The notes under the pieces: model-generated
The model's database searches: none
Told to the model about the DNA's origin: nothing
What the model saw: only the letters and a program-made list of their open reading frames with translations
In this document: in pieces, positions 55,012 to 63,508 of the stretch
Numbering within the stretch: position 1 is the first letter of the stretch
Layout: each line of letters starts with the position of its first letter
Translations under genes and position numbers: made by a program
Origin: Solimonas sp040066175
GTDB taxonomy: Bacteria; Pseudomonadota; Gammaproteobacteria; Nevskiales; Nevskiaceae
DNA: 64,000 bases
Direction of reading: 5' to 3'
Assembly (NCBI RefSeq): GCF_040066175.1
Contig: NZ_JBEAAM010000007.1
Coordinates: forward strand, 1-64,000

Positions 55012-55210
55012 GTGCAGTCTCGATGGCGGCGGCCCGATCCAGCGCCAGCCGCTCGTGCAGGTGATCCGGCGTCGGCTGCAGGCGCGTATCGCCGGAGAAG
55101 AACAGGGTCTTGATCAGAATCAGCGCGACCAGCTTGATGGCGAGCAGCACGCCGATCCGGCGGCGCAGGTCATGTCGCCAGTCGCCGGTGCGCTTCAGTC
55201 CGCGTCCCAC
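55004..55210 (-). CDS. cydP: Cytochrome oxidase small subunit CydP
   Basis: 68 residues, one membrane helix (~20-40; V-L-L-A-I-K-L-V-A-L-I-L-I-K-T-L-F-F-S), then R-L-Q-P-T-P-D-H-L, the CydP family pattern. Thought to be an accessory subunit of cytochrome bd. It overlaps cydA by 8 bases and osmC by 16, so the three are coupled. Confidence 0.88.
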   Translation of the reverse strand: MGRGLKRTGDWRHDLRRRIGVLLAIKLVALILIKTLFFSGDTRLQPTPDHLHERLALDRAAAIETAHD

Positions 55211-55668
55211 GGCTTGGCTTCCCAGCTGTCGGCCAGGCGCGAACGGATCTTGATCTCGGAGGTGAGCGTGCGCGCGACCGGACAGCGGCCGGCGATCTCC
55301 AGCAGGCGCTCGCGCTGCTCGGCGCTGAGATCGCCTTCGAGCACGATCTCGCGCGTGATCTCGTCCACCTTGCCGTCACGCGTGGCGCAATCGGCGCAGT
55401 CCTGCGCATGGACCTTGCGGTGCTGCAGGCGCACGCGCACGCGCGTGAGCGGCAGCTTCTTGAGCTCCGCATACATGCGGATCGTCATGCTCGTGCAGGC
55501 GCCCAGGCCGAGCAGCAGGTATTCGTAGGGTCCGGGACCGGCATCGTTGCCGCCCACCGCGAGCGGCTCGTCCATCGTCACCGCATGACGGCCGGTGCGG
55601 CCGGTCTGCATGTAACGCCCGGTGAGGGTTTCCTCGACTTCGACGATCGTCGGTGCTTCATTGCTCAT
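55195..55668 (-). CDS. OsmC/Ohr-family peroxide-stress protein
   Basis: 157 residues. OsmC fold with G-G-N-D-A-G-P-G-P-Y-E-Y-L-L-L-G-L-G-A-C (catalytic Cys near 58) and the second site C-P-V-A-R-T-L near 130; it has an extra C-A-D-C-A pair (~92-95). Such proteins reduce organic hydroperoxides by thiol chemistry. The ATG at 55668 is chosen because AGGGAG is spaced six bases away; ATG at 55674 touches it. Coupled to the haem-binding gene upstream. Confidence 0.87.
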   Translation of the reverse strand: MSNEAPTIVEVEETLTGRYMQTGRTGRHAVTMDEPLAVGGNDAGPGPYEYLLLGLGACTSMTIRMYAELKKLPLTRVRVRLQHRKVHAQDCADCATRDGKVDEITREIVLEGDLSAEQRERLLEIAGRCPVARTLTSEIKIRSRLADSWEAKPWDAD

Positions 55669-56239
55669 GAGCATCTCCCTGCGCTGTGGCAGCCGGCCAG
55701 CGGATCACGAACGCGCCGCGCAGGTCGCCGACGGCAAAACCCGTCGCCTGGTCCTGCGGATACTGCTGCGCGAGCGCGGAGCGTACCGCGTCGGCGAGCG
55801 TCGCACCGTGGCAGGCCAGACACGGCGGCTGCGTCACGATGACCCGCATGTAGCGCGCGCTGCCGTCCGCGGCGCGCGCGAAGTCCTCCTGCGCCGGCGC
55901 GTCCGCGGCGTGCTGCCGCTGCGCGGCGAACTCCTCCAGCACCGCGCGCTCCGCAGCGTCCGGTGCGTTGGCCGGATTGCGCAGGCGCAGCGCGGTGCGT
56001 CCGACCCCGGCGCCGCTCTCCGCGGACAGGCGCGCGGCGATGGCGGGTGCGTCGGCCTTGCACACCTCGATCGCCCGCACCGGCCCGCCCGCGGCCATCG
56101 CTTCGGTCAGTCGCGTCTTCAACTCGGATTGGAAGCGATCGGCGAGCGCGCGGGACCAATCGAGCCGTGGATCAGGGATGTCAGCCGCGGCCAGTGGCGT
56201 CGCCACGGCAGCGGCCCACAGGAACATCACCATGCGCAT
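55658..56239 (-). CDS. Tll0287-like (DUF3365) periplasmic haem c protein
   Basis: 193 residues. Signal peptide (1-19) then the DUF3365/Tll0287-like PAS-like fold: A-I-E-V-C60-K, and the haem site C140-L-A-C143-H144. Proteins of this kind bind c-type haem and are thought to sense redox state or NO/O2. First gene of the operon osmC-cydP-cydA-cydB-cydX, which it overlaps by 11 bases. It may be a sensor or electron donor for the oxidase; this is inferred. Confidence 0.85.
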   Translation of the reverse strand: MRMVMFLWAAAVATPLAAADIPDPRLDWSRALADRFQSELKTRLTEAMAAGGPVRAIEVCKADAPAIAARLSAESGAGVGRTALRLRNPANAPDAAERAVLEEFAAQRQHAADAPAQEDFARAADGSARYMRVIVTQPPCLACHGATLADAVRSALAQQYPQDQATGFAVGDLRGAFVIRWPAATAQGDAHEQ

Positions 56240-56279
56240 CAGAGCACCCTGTGCCGAGACTCGAATCAAGCTGCCGACC

Positions 56280-56307
56280 ATTATATTAGGTGTCTCTTAT
56301 TTAGCAA
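56280..56307 (-). promoter_or_regulatory. Promoter of the cyd operon
   Basis: On the minus strand: -35 TTGCTA (56307-56302) and -10 TATAAT (56285-56280), spacer 16 bases, in an AT-rich island unlike its surroundings. The -35 overlaps the stop codon region of the DUF3228 gene. Transcription would start near 56273 and run through the haem protein to cydX. No clear FNR/ArcA box is seen; a half-site TTGAT lies downstream. Confidence 0.65.
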
Positions 56308-56887
56308 CGCCTGATATGACTCGTCCGGCGACGTCACGCCAGGTGGCGTGACGCTCCCAGAACGCGACGCTGCGCCGGTAGGCGTCGCGGTCGAGCGGCA
56401 CGCCCGAACCGCCTTCGGCCACACCCAGCGCGTTGCGCATCATCGTGACCGGCGTCATCGGCGTCTCCTCCGGCGCCATCGTCGCCAGGCAGCCGACGAT
56501 GCCCCAGTCCGCGTCGAGCGCATCGCCCTCGCGCTGCATCTGTTCGCGGCTGTAGAGAATCACCAGCAGGTATTCGGCGCGTGGCGGCTCGATGCCCTCG
56601 AACCAGCGCACCAGCACCGGCAGCTCGTCCTTCGTGCGCGCCTCGTAGGCACAGCGCAACAGATGCCGGTTTTCATCGGTGATCGCCACCGCCGCGCAGC
56701 GCGTCTGCGTCCAGTTACGGTGCACGTGCAGCTTACAGAACGGGGCGTAGCCGTCGAGCACCTGCAGCGGCGGATGTTTGTTGAGATAGCGCTCGAACTC
56801 TTCGGCACTGCAGCCAACGATGGCATTGCGGCGGCCGTCCCTGGGGAACAGCCGGCCGCGCGCAAAGCGGGTCAGCGCGATCGTCAT
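56297..56887 (-). CDS. DUF3228-family protein
   Basis: 196 residues, soluble. Conserved-looking E-F-E-R-Y-L-N-K-H-P, R-N-W-T-Q-T-R-C-A, W-G-I-V-G-C-L and M-M-R-N-A-L-G-V-A-E-G-G-S-G identify DUF3228, function unknown. Its start overlaps the msrA stop by 4 bases, suggesting coupled expression with methionine sulfoxide repair. Confidence 0.85.
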   Translation of the reverse strand: MTIALTRFARGRLFPRDGRRNAIVGCSAEEFERYLNKHPPLQVLDGYAPFCKLHVHRNWTQTRCAAVAITDENRHLLRCAYEARTKDELPVLVRWFEGIEPPRAEYLLVILYSREQMQREGDALDADWGIVGCLATMAPEETPMTPVTMMRNALGVAEGGSGVPLDRDAYRRSVAFWERHATWRDVAGRVISGVAK

Positions 56888-57516
56888 TCGTCGCGGAGCT
56901 TGTCGGCGTAGTAGTGGCGCGTCTTCTCGACCTTGGGCAGCGCGACGGCCTGGATGTAGGGCTGGCCCGGATTGCGCGCGGCGTAGTTCTGGTGGTACGC
57001 CTCGGCGGTGTGGAACGCCTGCAGCGGCTCGAGTTTCGTCGCGATCGGTGCGTTGAAGGCTCCGGCGGCGTCGAGCTTGCGGACGTAGCGCTCGGCAACC
57101 TCGCGCTGCCTCTCGTCCGCATAGAACACCGCCGAGCGGTACTGCCGGCCGCGGTCATTGCCCTGACGATCGACGTGCGTCGGATCGTGCGCGACCGAGA
57201 AGAACACCTTGAGCAGCTGGCCATAGCTGAGCCGGGTGGCGTCGAAATCGACGCGCACGACTTCGGCATGATTGGTCGCGCCACTGCACACCGTCTCGTA
57301 GTTCGCCGTCGAGGCCGAATCGCCGGCGTAGCCGCAGACTACGTCGAGCACGCCGTCGATCTGGCGGAACACCGCCTCGACGCACCAGAAACAGCCGCCG
57401 GCGAGCACGGCCGACTGGCGCGCACCGGCGTCGGTGCCGATATCCACATCGGGATTCGGAAACTGCGCCGGCGTCAGCGGATGATCGTCGCCGCGCGAAG
57501 AAGACAACAGGCTCAT
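56884..57516 (-). CDS. msrA: Peptide methionine (S)-S-oxide reductase
   Basis: 210 residues. Catalytic G-G-C42-F-W-C motif, Y-A-G (~63) and H-D-P-T near 110, plus H-Y-Y-A-D-K-L in the tail. It repairs S-form methionine sulfoxide, using thioredoxin. The first ~35 residues are an extra extension not needed for the fold. ATG at 57516; downstream DUF3228 is coupled. Confidence 0.95.
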   Translation of the reverse strand: MSLLSSSRGDDHPLTPAQFPNPDVDIGTDAGARQSAVLAGGCFWCVEAVFRQIDGVLDVVCGYAGDSASTANYETVCSGATNHAEVVRVDFDATRLSYGQLLKVFFSVAHDPTHVDRQGNDRGRQYRSAVFYADERQREVAERYVRKLDAAGAFNAPIATKLEPLQAFHTAEAYHQNYAARNPGQPYIQAVALPKVEKTRHYYADKLRDE

Positions 57517-57589
57517 CGAAGATCTCCGTGAAATGGCCGCGTCGGTATCTCGCGGCAGGCGTGCACGATAGCGGCGCAGCTCAGCGGCG

Positions 57590-58795
57590 TCACGCTGCCT
57601 CGCTCGCCTCGCACCAGCGGTTGCGGCCGCCGCGCTTGGCCGCGTACAGCGCGCGGTCGGCGCGGGCGACCAGCCGCCAGATGTCCTCGTTCTCTGCGGG
57701 GACACCGTGCGCCAACCCCGCGCTGATGGTGACCACGTCGAGCAGCGGCGAACCCGGGTGCGGAAGGCCCAGGCTGCGGACATCGCGGACCATTTGCTCC
57801 GTGGCCTGGCGGGCACCATCGAGATCCGCGTCGTAGAGCAGCACGACGAACTCCTCACCGCCGATGCGCGCACGCAGGTCCAGCGGGCGTTGCGCGTAGC
57901 GCTCGATCAGCAGCGCGCCGATCCGACGCAGGCAGTCGTCGCCGGCGGCATGACCCAGGCTGTCGTTGAGCAGCTTGAAGTGATCGACGTCGAGCAGGAT
58001 CACGCTCACCGGCACCTGCTCGCGCCGCGCCTGCGCGAGCACGCGCGCCGCGTCGCGCTCGAACCAGGCGCGGTTGGGCAGGCCGGTCAGACCGTCGCGC
58101 ATGCCGGACAACTCGGCGACCTGGCGCGTGATCCAGGCGCGGCGCGTCGATTGATCGAGGCTGATCTCGGTGAACGCCGCGAAGACGCAGGTGACGACGG
58201 TGGCGACCACCGACCACCAGAAACGCTCGCCGATCCCGTTGTATGCCGCCTCGGCCGCGAGCAGCGCCGCGGCCGCGATCAGCAGGCCACCCAGCGTCAT
58301 CCAGCTGCGCAGCCCGGACATCAATGTGACGACGATGAGCGCGATCGCGACCGTTTCGAAGGGAATCGCGAATCCGGCGGTGACGCCGGCGTAGCGCAGC
58401 ATGATCAGCAGGCCGAAGAAACCCAGCGATACGCCGCCGGTATAGGCCGATACCAGGCGGCTGTCCGGGTAACGCCAGTTCAGCACGATGCCGACCACGC
58501 TCATCGGCACGATCAGCCCGAGCTCCACGAGGCGGAACAGCTGGCGCATCTCGGCCGGGGTATGCAGCAGCAGAGGCCCGTAGATCGGCGCCAGCCCGAA
58601 GACGGCGATCGCCAGCGTGAACATCGCGATGCGGCTGCGTGCACGCCGTGGCCGCGCCTCGTCGTTGTAGCGGCGTTCCAATGCCCGATCGGCAAAGCCG
58701 CAAGGCCGCCAGCGCGCGTCGAGCTCGCCGAGCAGCAGATTGAGCTGTTCCAGTCCGATCGGTATCACCCGATCCGCGCGGCCGACACCCGCCAT
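57590..58795 (-). CDS. Membrane GGDEF diguanylate cyclase
   Basis: 401 residues. Six membrane helices (~60-220) precede a GGDEF domain with G-G-E-E-F; an inhibitory I-site R-P-L-D lies five residues earlier, so feedback inhibition by c-di-GMP is expected. It makes c-di-GMP from GTP, opposing the EAL enzyme at 32 kb. The N-terminal sensor resembles MASE-type membrane domains, ligand unknown. AGAGGA precedes the ATG at 58795. Divergent from the Fur-regulated haem operon. Confidence 0.92.
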   Translation of the reverse strand: MAGVGRADRVIPIGLEQLNLLLGELDARWRPCGFADRALERRYNDEARPRRARSRIAMFTLAIAVFGLAPIYGPLLLHTPAEMRQLFRLVELGLIVPMSVVGIVLNWRYPDSRLVSAYTGGVSLGFFGLLIMLRYAGVTAGFAIPFETVAIALIVVTLMSGLRSWMTLGGLLIAAAALLAAEAAYNGIGERFWWSVVATVVTCVFAAFTEISLDQSTRRAWITRQVAELSGMRDGLTGLPNRAWFERDAARVLAQARREQVPVSVILLDVDHFKLLNDSLGHAAGDDCLRRIGALLIERYAQRPLDLRARIGGEEFVVLLYDADLDGARQATEQMVRDVRSLGLPHPGSPLLDVVTISAGLAHGVPAENEDIWRLVARADRALYAAKRGGRNRWCEASEAA

Positions 58796-58874
58796 GTATC
58801 GACATTCCTCTGTTCGACCTTGGGATCCGCGCAGTCTAGCGGCAACCGGCAGTCTCCCTCTGATGCTGATGCGA

Positions 58875-58902
58875 TTGATAATGATTCTCATTGTCGTATA
58901 AT
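58875..58902 (+). promoter_or_regulatory. Fur-box promoter of the haem operon
   Basis: GATAATGATTCTCATTGTC (58877-58895) matches the 19-base Fur box at 16 of 19 positions. It overlaps a promoter with -35 TTGATA (58875-58880), 16-base spacer and -10 TATAAT (58897-58902), so Fe-Fur would block RNA polymerase directly. The transcript starts near 58909 and leads to ATG 58949, which has GGGGAG seven bases before it. Confidence 0.92.
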
Positions 58903-58948
58903 GGCGCCCATCGCGTCACCGGTCATCGTCCACTCGGGGAGCCGCTGT

Positions 58949-61186
58949 ATGGAGCTGTGCGCAAGTCTGTCGATGCTGATGGCCGTCGGATGCTGGCTGC
59001 GCGCAGCGCTGGCCGAGCAGCACGCCGGTCACGCGCTCGAATGGCAGCTCCTGGGCGTGCCTTTCACCACTGCGTCATTGCTCGCCTGGACCGGGGCGCG
59101 CGGAGATGCCGGCCTCGAACCGTGGTGGCCGTGGCTCGGGGCCGCAGGCCTGTATCCGCTGCGTGTGCTGGTTGCGCCGCCCGTCCGGACGCGCGGCGCA
59201 CGCGCGGCCCTGGCGTCGATCGTTGTGCTCGGCACCGGACTGCCCTGGAGCCTCGCCTTCGCATTGGAGACGCTGGCAACGATCACGGTCCCCACACGCA
59301 CCATCGGCGAGCCGCTCGCAGGCACAGCCGGGCCGGACGGCGCTGCGGAGGAATTGGACGCCATCGTCGTCACCGGCACACGCACCGAGCACCGGCTCGG
59401 CGACAGCCCGGTCGACGTGCAGCTGATCACCGCAACCGACATCCACGCCAGCGGCGCGCGCGATCTCGCCGAACTTCTGGAGCGCGAGGGCGGCCTGCAC
59501 GCCGGGCGACTGGCCGGCCGCGGCAGCACAATCGAGATCCAGGGCCTGTCCTCCGAACATGTACTGATCTTGGTTGACGGCCGTCGCATGATCGGACGCA
59601 TCAACGGCGCAATCGACCTGACGCGCCTGCGCCTGGACGACGTCGAGCGCATCGAGATCGTCAAGGGCCCGAGTTCGGCACTGTACGGGGCCGACGCGCT
59701 CGGCGGCGTCATCAACGTCATCACGCGCCGCCGCGACACGCCCGGCACCCCAGAAAACGGCGCGCTGACACTGCGCGGCGACGCCGACGGCAATGTCGAA
59801 ACCTTCGCCAACAGCGGCTGGGCTCTGGGACCGGCGCTGGGCGGTCGTGCCAGCGCCGGCTGGACCCGCATCGAGCCCTTCGACCTCGACGCATCGACCG
59901 CAGCACAGGACGGCCCCGCCGGCCGCAGCGCCCTGGCCTCGGCCAATGCCCGCTGGAGCGCGTCCGAAGACGTCAATCTGGACGCGGACTTTGCGTGGGC
60001 GCTCGACGACAGGTGTCGCGTTGACGACAACGGCAGCGGCGGCATGCAGTACGACACGCACAAGCGTATCGAGGAGCTGCGCGCTGGCCTGGCGCCGCGC
60101 ATCGCGCTCGGCGGCGCCACCGAGTTACGCCTGGACGTCTACTACCACCGTTATCTCGACCAGTTCCTGCAGCAACGGCGCGGCAACGCAAACGCCACGA
60201 TCGACGAGGAAACGCTCGACCAGCTCTGGGGCGGCGGCGTGCAGCTCGATCACGGACTTGGGCTGCATCGATTGAGCCTGGGGCTGGAGTCGCAGTTCGA
60301 GACGCTCGAGGCCGATCGCCTCGGCAGCGAGGGCAGGCGCGCCCGCCAGTCGCTCTTCACGCAGGACGAGCTGACGCTGCTCGACGGCGACCTCGCGCTC
60401 GTGCCCGGCCTGCGCTACGACCGTGACTCGCAATTCGGCGACCAACTGTCGCCGAAACTGTCGCTGCGCTATGCGCCGGCCCGTGACTGGATCCTGCGCG
60501 CGGGCTACGGCCACGGCTATCGCGCGCCGGACTTCAAGCAGCTGCTGCTGCGATTCAGCAATCCTGCGGTCGGCTACCGCGTCGACGGCAATCCGGACCT
60601 CGAGCCCGAGCGCAGCGTCGCTTATCACCTGGGCGTAACCTGGTTCGCCAACCGCAGTGCCAGCGTGGCCCTGTCCAGCTATCACAGCGCGGTCGAGGAC
60701 CTGATCGAGATCGTGCAGGTCGCGTCGGGTCCGCCGGTCGTCTACAGCTATCGCAACGTCTCCAGTGCGCAGCTCTACGGCGCCGACCTGCAGACACAGT
60801 TCCGACCGCTCGCACCGTTGCGCGTACAGCTCGGCTACGGCTGGCTGCACAGCGAGGATGAGGCCAGCGGCGAGCCGCTCAGCGGCCGCCCTGCACGCCG
60901 CGCCAACGCCGCGCTGCGTTTCGAGCAGAAGAGCTACGCGCTCGGCCTGCGCGGCGTCTGGGTCGGGAAGCGCGAGTTCAGCGTCGACGTCGATGCCGGC
61001 GGCGCGCCGACTGCGGCCGGCACCGCCGAGCCCTACACGCTGTTCGACCTGCGCGGCGATTGGACGCCGGCCCCACGCCTTACGCTCTCCGCCGGCATCG
61101 ACAACCTCTTCGACGCCGGCGACCCCGCCTTTCTGCCGATCCAGCCACGCACGTCCTATCTCGAAATTCGCTGGAGCTTCCGATGA
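58949..61186 (+). CDS. TonB-dependent outer-membrane receptor with hydrophobic N-terminal extension
   Basis: 745 residues. From ~134 the sequence is a typical receptor: TonB box E-L-D-A-I-V-V-T-G, plug domain with I-E-I-Q-G-L-S-S-E-H-V-L-I-L-V-D-G-R and A-L-Y-G-A-D-A-L-G-G-V-I-N-V-I, then a 22-strand barrel ending in R-W-S-F-R (C-terminal aromatic). Residues 1-133 are unusual: up to four hydrophobic segments rather than one signal peptide. SD and promoter place the start at 58949; an internal GTG at 59165 would give an ordinary signal peptide. Likely haem or siderophore uptake. Confidence 0.88.
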   Translation: MELCASLSMLMAVGCWLRAALAEQHAGHALEWQLLGVPFTTASLLAWTGARGDAGLEPWWPWLGAAGLYPLRVLVAPPVRTRGARAALASIVVLGTGLPWSLAFALETLATITVPTRTIGEPLAGTAGPDGAAEELDAIVVTGTRTEHRLGDSPVDVQLITATDIHASGARDLAELLEREGGLHAGRLAGRGSTIEIQGLSSEHVLILVDGRRMIGRINGAIDLTRLRLDDVERIEIVKGPSSALYGADALGGVINVITRRRDTPGTPENGALTLRGDADGNVETFANSGWALGPALGGRASAGWTRIEPFDLDASTAAQDGPAGRSALASANARWSASEDVNLDADFAWALDDRCRVDDNGSGGMQYDTHKRIEELRAGLAPRIALGGATELRLDVYYHRYLDQFLQQRRGNANATIDEETLDQLWGGGVQLDHGLGLHRLSLGLESQFETLEADRLGSEGRRARQSLFTQDELTLLDGDLALVPGLRYDRDSQFGDQLSPKLSLRYAPARDWILRAGYGHGYRAPDFKQLLLRFSNPAVGYRVDGNPDLEPERSVAYHLGVTWFANRSASVALSSYHSAVEDLIEIVQVASGPPVVYSYRNVSSAQLYGADLQTQFRPLAPLRVQLGYGWLHSEDEASGEPLSGRPARRANAALRFEQKSYALGLRGVWVGKREFSVDVDAGGAPTAAGTAEPYTLFDLRGDWTPAPRLTLSAGIDNLFDAGDPAFLPIQPRTSYLEIRWSFR

Positions 61187-62502
61187 GCCACTCGCATCTC
61201 ACGCTACTCGCCGCATCCATAGTGCTCGGGGCCTGCGCTGGCGACATCTCGCCGCACGCGACACCGACGCCTGTGCCCGAGACACAGATCGACCTGCCCG
61301 GTCCCGGCGGCAGGCAAGCCCGCTTCACGTGGGACACTGCAGGCTGGTTTCACGCCAGCATCGACGCCAGCGGCAGCGACTGGATCTACATCGATCTCGA
61401 CACGCAGACGCAGCTGTTCCCCGCAGATCCGGCGGCTAGCGACGCCTGGGACATCGCGCACAAGGGCGCAGACATTAAGCTCAACGGCGGCGTCTCCGGC
61501 ACGCCGCCGTCCGGCATCGAGGTCGCGGTATACGCTGACAAAGTCGCCGAAGGCAGCGTCTACCCGTTCGCGGCGATCATGTCGGCGCCCCCTGCTTCGG
61601 CGGTCGATTACGTCACCGACGCCCAGGGCAGCGGCGTGCCGAGCGCCAACCCGATCGATCCATCGCCCAAACCCGCCTACGCGATGACCACGTACCCTGC
61701 CGCCGATGCGGAGCCGAATCCGCTGACCGGTGCCGGCGACTACGGCTGGTATCGCTACAGCGGTTATCTCGCCGGCTCCGTGGTCAGCGCGCGTACCAAT
61801 GTCGGTTACATCCTGCGCACGGTCGAATGCCGCTGGTACAAGCTGCGCATGACCGGCTATACCGACGCCGATGGTACCCGCGGCCACCCGCAGTACGACC
61901 TCCTGCAAATCCCGGGCGGCGAGTGCGCACGAGGCGGCGACGCCGCCCCGCTGGGCCGCGCCCGCTTCGCCGCCAGCGCCGACGGCACGCAGACCACAGT
62001 TGATGCGTCCGACGAGCGTGCCTGGGTCTATCTCGACCTGAGCAACACCCAGCAGGTGGCGCCGAGCGACCCCGCCAGCGATCCCGCCGGCTGGGATCTG
62101 GCGTTGCGGCGCACCAACATCAAGCTCAATGGCGGCGCGTCCGGCGCCGGCAGCGTCGCGATCCACGACGGCCTGCACGACGACTGGGCCTCACGCAACC
62201 GGGTACCGGCGGATGCGCACTGGCACAGCGACACGACCGAAGCGCTGGCTTTCGTCACCTATCCGCCGCGCGAAGTCGGCAGCGAGTGTGCATTCGAGGC
62301 CGATGGCGACCACGGCTGGTACTACTACTCGGGATTCTGCGACAAAGGGGACGGTATGCACCACATCTCACCGCGCGACGTCGTCTACCTCGTGCGCGGC
62401 CGCGACGGCCTGTACTGGAAGCTGCGCGTGCTCGGCTACTACTCCGACACCGGCGAACCCGGCCACTTGTCGCTCGAATTCGCGTCTATCACCGCACCAT
62501 GA
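61183..62502 (+). CDS. HmuY-family haem-binding lipoprotein with two domains
   Basis: 439 residues. Signal peptide with lipobox V-L-G-A-C, Cys18. Two HmuY-like beta-sandwich domains in tandem: W-D-I-A-H-K-G-A-D-I-K-L-N-G-G near 88-102 and W-D-L-A-L-R-R-T-N-I-K-L-N-G-G near 303-317, each followed by a conserved W-Y-K-L/W-K-L-R strand. The second domain is His-rich (H-D-G-L-H, H-W-H, M-H-H), giving haem-ligand candidates. Start overlaps the receptor stop (ATGA). Likely a surface haem-binding protein serving the receptor. Confidence 0.87.
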   Translation: MSHSHLTLLAASIVLGACAGDISPHATPTPVPETQIDLPGPGGRQARFTWDTAGWFHASIDASGSDWIYIDLDTQTQLFPADPAASDAWDIAHKGADIKLNGGVSGTPPSGIEVAVYADKVAEGSVYPFAAIMSAPPASAVDYVTDAQGSGVPSANPIDPSPKPAYAMTTYPAADAEPNPLTGAGDYGWYRYSGYLAGSVVSARTNVGYILRTVECRWYKLRMTGYTDADGTRGHPQYDLLQIPGGECARGGDAAPLGRARFAASADGTQTTVDASDERAWVYLDLSNTQQVAPSDPASDPAGWDLALRRTNIKLNGGASGAGSVAIHDGLHDDWASRNRVPADAHWHSDTTEALAFVTYPPREVGSECAFEADGDHGWYYYSGFCDKGDGMHHISPRDVVYLVRGRDGLYWKLRVLGYYSDTGEPGHLSLEFASITAP

Positions 62503-63260
62503 CTCGCATGACTCCCGACACCGCCCGCGCCACGTCCCACGCCTTGAACACCTTGGCCCGCGACGCCCGCACGCTGTATGCCCGCAACCTGCAGGGCATC
62601 CTATCGACAGTGTCGCTCGAACTGCCCGGCTATCCGTTCGGCTCGGTGGTCGCGTTTTCGACCGACCAGCGGAACCGGCCGGTGATCCTGATCAGCGATC
62701 TCGCCCAACACACCAAGAACGTCAAGGCCGATCCGCGCGTGTCGCTGACGTTGATCGAAGGCGGCGACGACATCCAGGCCGCTGGCCGACTGACGCTGGT
62801 CGGCAACGTCGTCCCCGTGACCGACAACCTCGCCGAAACGGCCGAGCGCTACTACCGCCGTTTCCCACATGCGATCGATTACCACCGCGCACACGACTTC
62901 GCGTTCTACCGCATCGAACCAGTCAAGCTTCGTTACATCGGCGGCTTCGGCAAGATCCACTGGCTGAACGCTGACGAGCTGTGCGTCGTCAATCCGTTCC
63001 CGTCTGGCGTCGAGGCCAGCATGATCGAGCACATGAACAGCGACCACGCTTCTGCGCTCATCGGCTACTGCCGCCTGCACGGCATCGAACCCCGTGGACT
63101 GCAACCGCGTCTGTCCGCGATCGACAGCGAGGGTTTCGATCTCATGCTCGACAAACGTCTGCTGCGCATCGCCTTCGAGCACCCGGTCCGCAGCGCCGGC
63201 GAAGTGCGCAGCGCGATGGTCGCGCTGGCGCTGCACGCGCGCGATCTGGCCACTGCATGA
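62499..63260 (+). CDS. HugZ-family haem utilisation protein
   Basis: 253 residues. N-terminal split-barrel flavin-like fold (~10-155, R-P-V-I-L-I-S-D-L-A-Q-H-T-K-N), and a C-terminal DUF2470 domain with H-M-N-S-D-H-A-S-A-L near 178. HugZ proteins are haem-degrading oxygenases or haem carriers that free iron in the cytoplasm. ATG overlaps the HmuY stop (ATGA). This completes a uptake-bind-degrade operon. Confidence 0.9.
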   Translation: MTRMTPDTARATSHALNTLARDARTLYARNLQGILSTVSLELPGYPFGSVVAFSTDQRNRPVILISDLAQHTKNVKADPRVSLTLIEGGDDIQAAGRLTLVGNVVPVTDNLAETAERYYRRFPHAIDYHRAHDFAFYRIEPVKLRYIGGFGKIHWLNADELCVVNPFPSGVEASMIEHMNSDHASALIGYCRLHGIEPRGLQPRLSAIDSEGFDLMLDKRLLRIAFEHPVRSAGEVRSAMVALALHARDLATA

Positions 63261-63309
63261 TCGGGCGATACAGTGCATCGCGTGCAGTGCATACGGCTAC
63301 TGCAGTGCA
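63251..63309. repeat. Cluster of CAGTGCA repeats after the haem operon
   Basis: CAGTGCA occurs directly at 63271, 63285 and 63303, and inverted (CACTGCA) at 63251 within the end of the HugZ gene. The spacing (14 and 18) is not a fixed turn. Possible regulator site for the small downstream gene; could be chance. Confidence 0.4.
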
Positions 63310-63370
63310 CTCACTCGTGCGCATGAGCCGCCCTCGGACTTGCGAGAAGCCAGGACACATCAAAACTTCA

Positions 63371-63508
63371 ATGCGCCGTGCGCCGTTTTCGGTACTGCGC
63401 CGCTGCTGGGCGCGGGCAGCGAAGCTCGGATTCTGGTTCTTCCTGATCAAGGGGCTGCTGTGGCTGACGCTGCCGCTGGGCGCGGCCTGGCTCGGCCACG
63501 GCACGTGA
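63371..63508 (+). CDS. Small membrane protein
   Basis: 45 residues: basic N-terminus (M-R-R-A-P-F-S-V-L-R-R) and one hydrophobic helix (~19-40, L-G-F-W-F-F-L-I-K-G-L-L-W-L). No Shine-Dalgarno of quality is seen and the function is unknown; the composition is gene-like. An in-frame ATG at 63323 would add 16 residues. Confidence 0.5.
   Translation: MRRAPFSVLRRCWARAAKLGFWFFLIKGLLWLTLPLGAAWLGHGT

Noticed and set aside
57707..58948. Upstream extension of the TonB receptor frame to 57707
   Set aside because: It is antisense to the GGDEF gene and lies before the Fur-box promoter, so it cannot be translated from that transcript.
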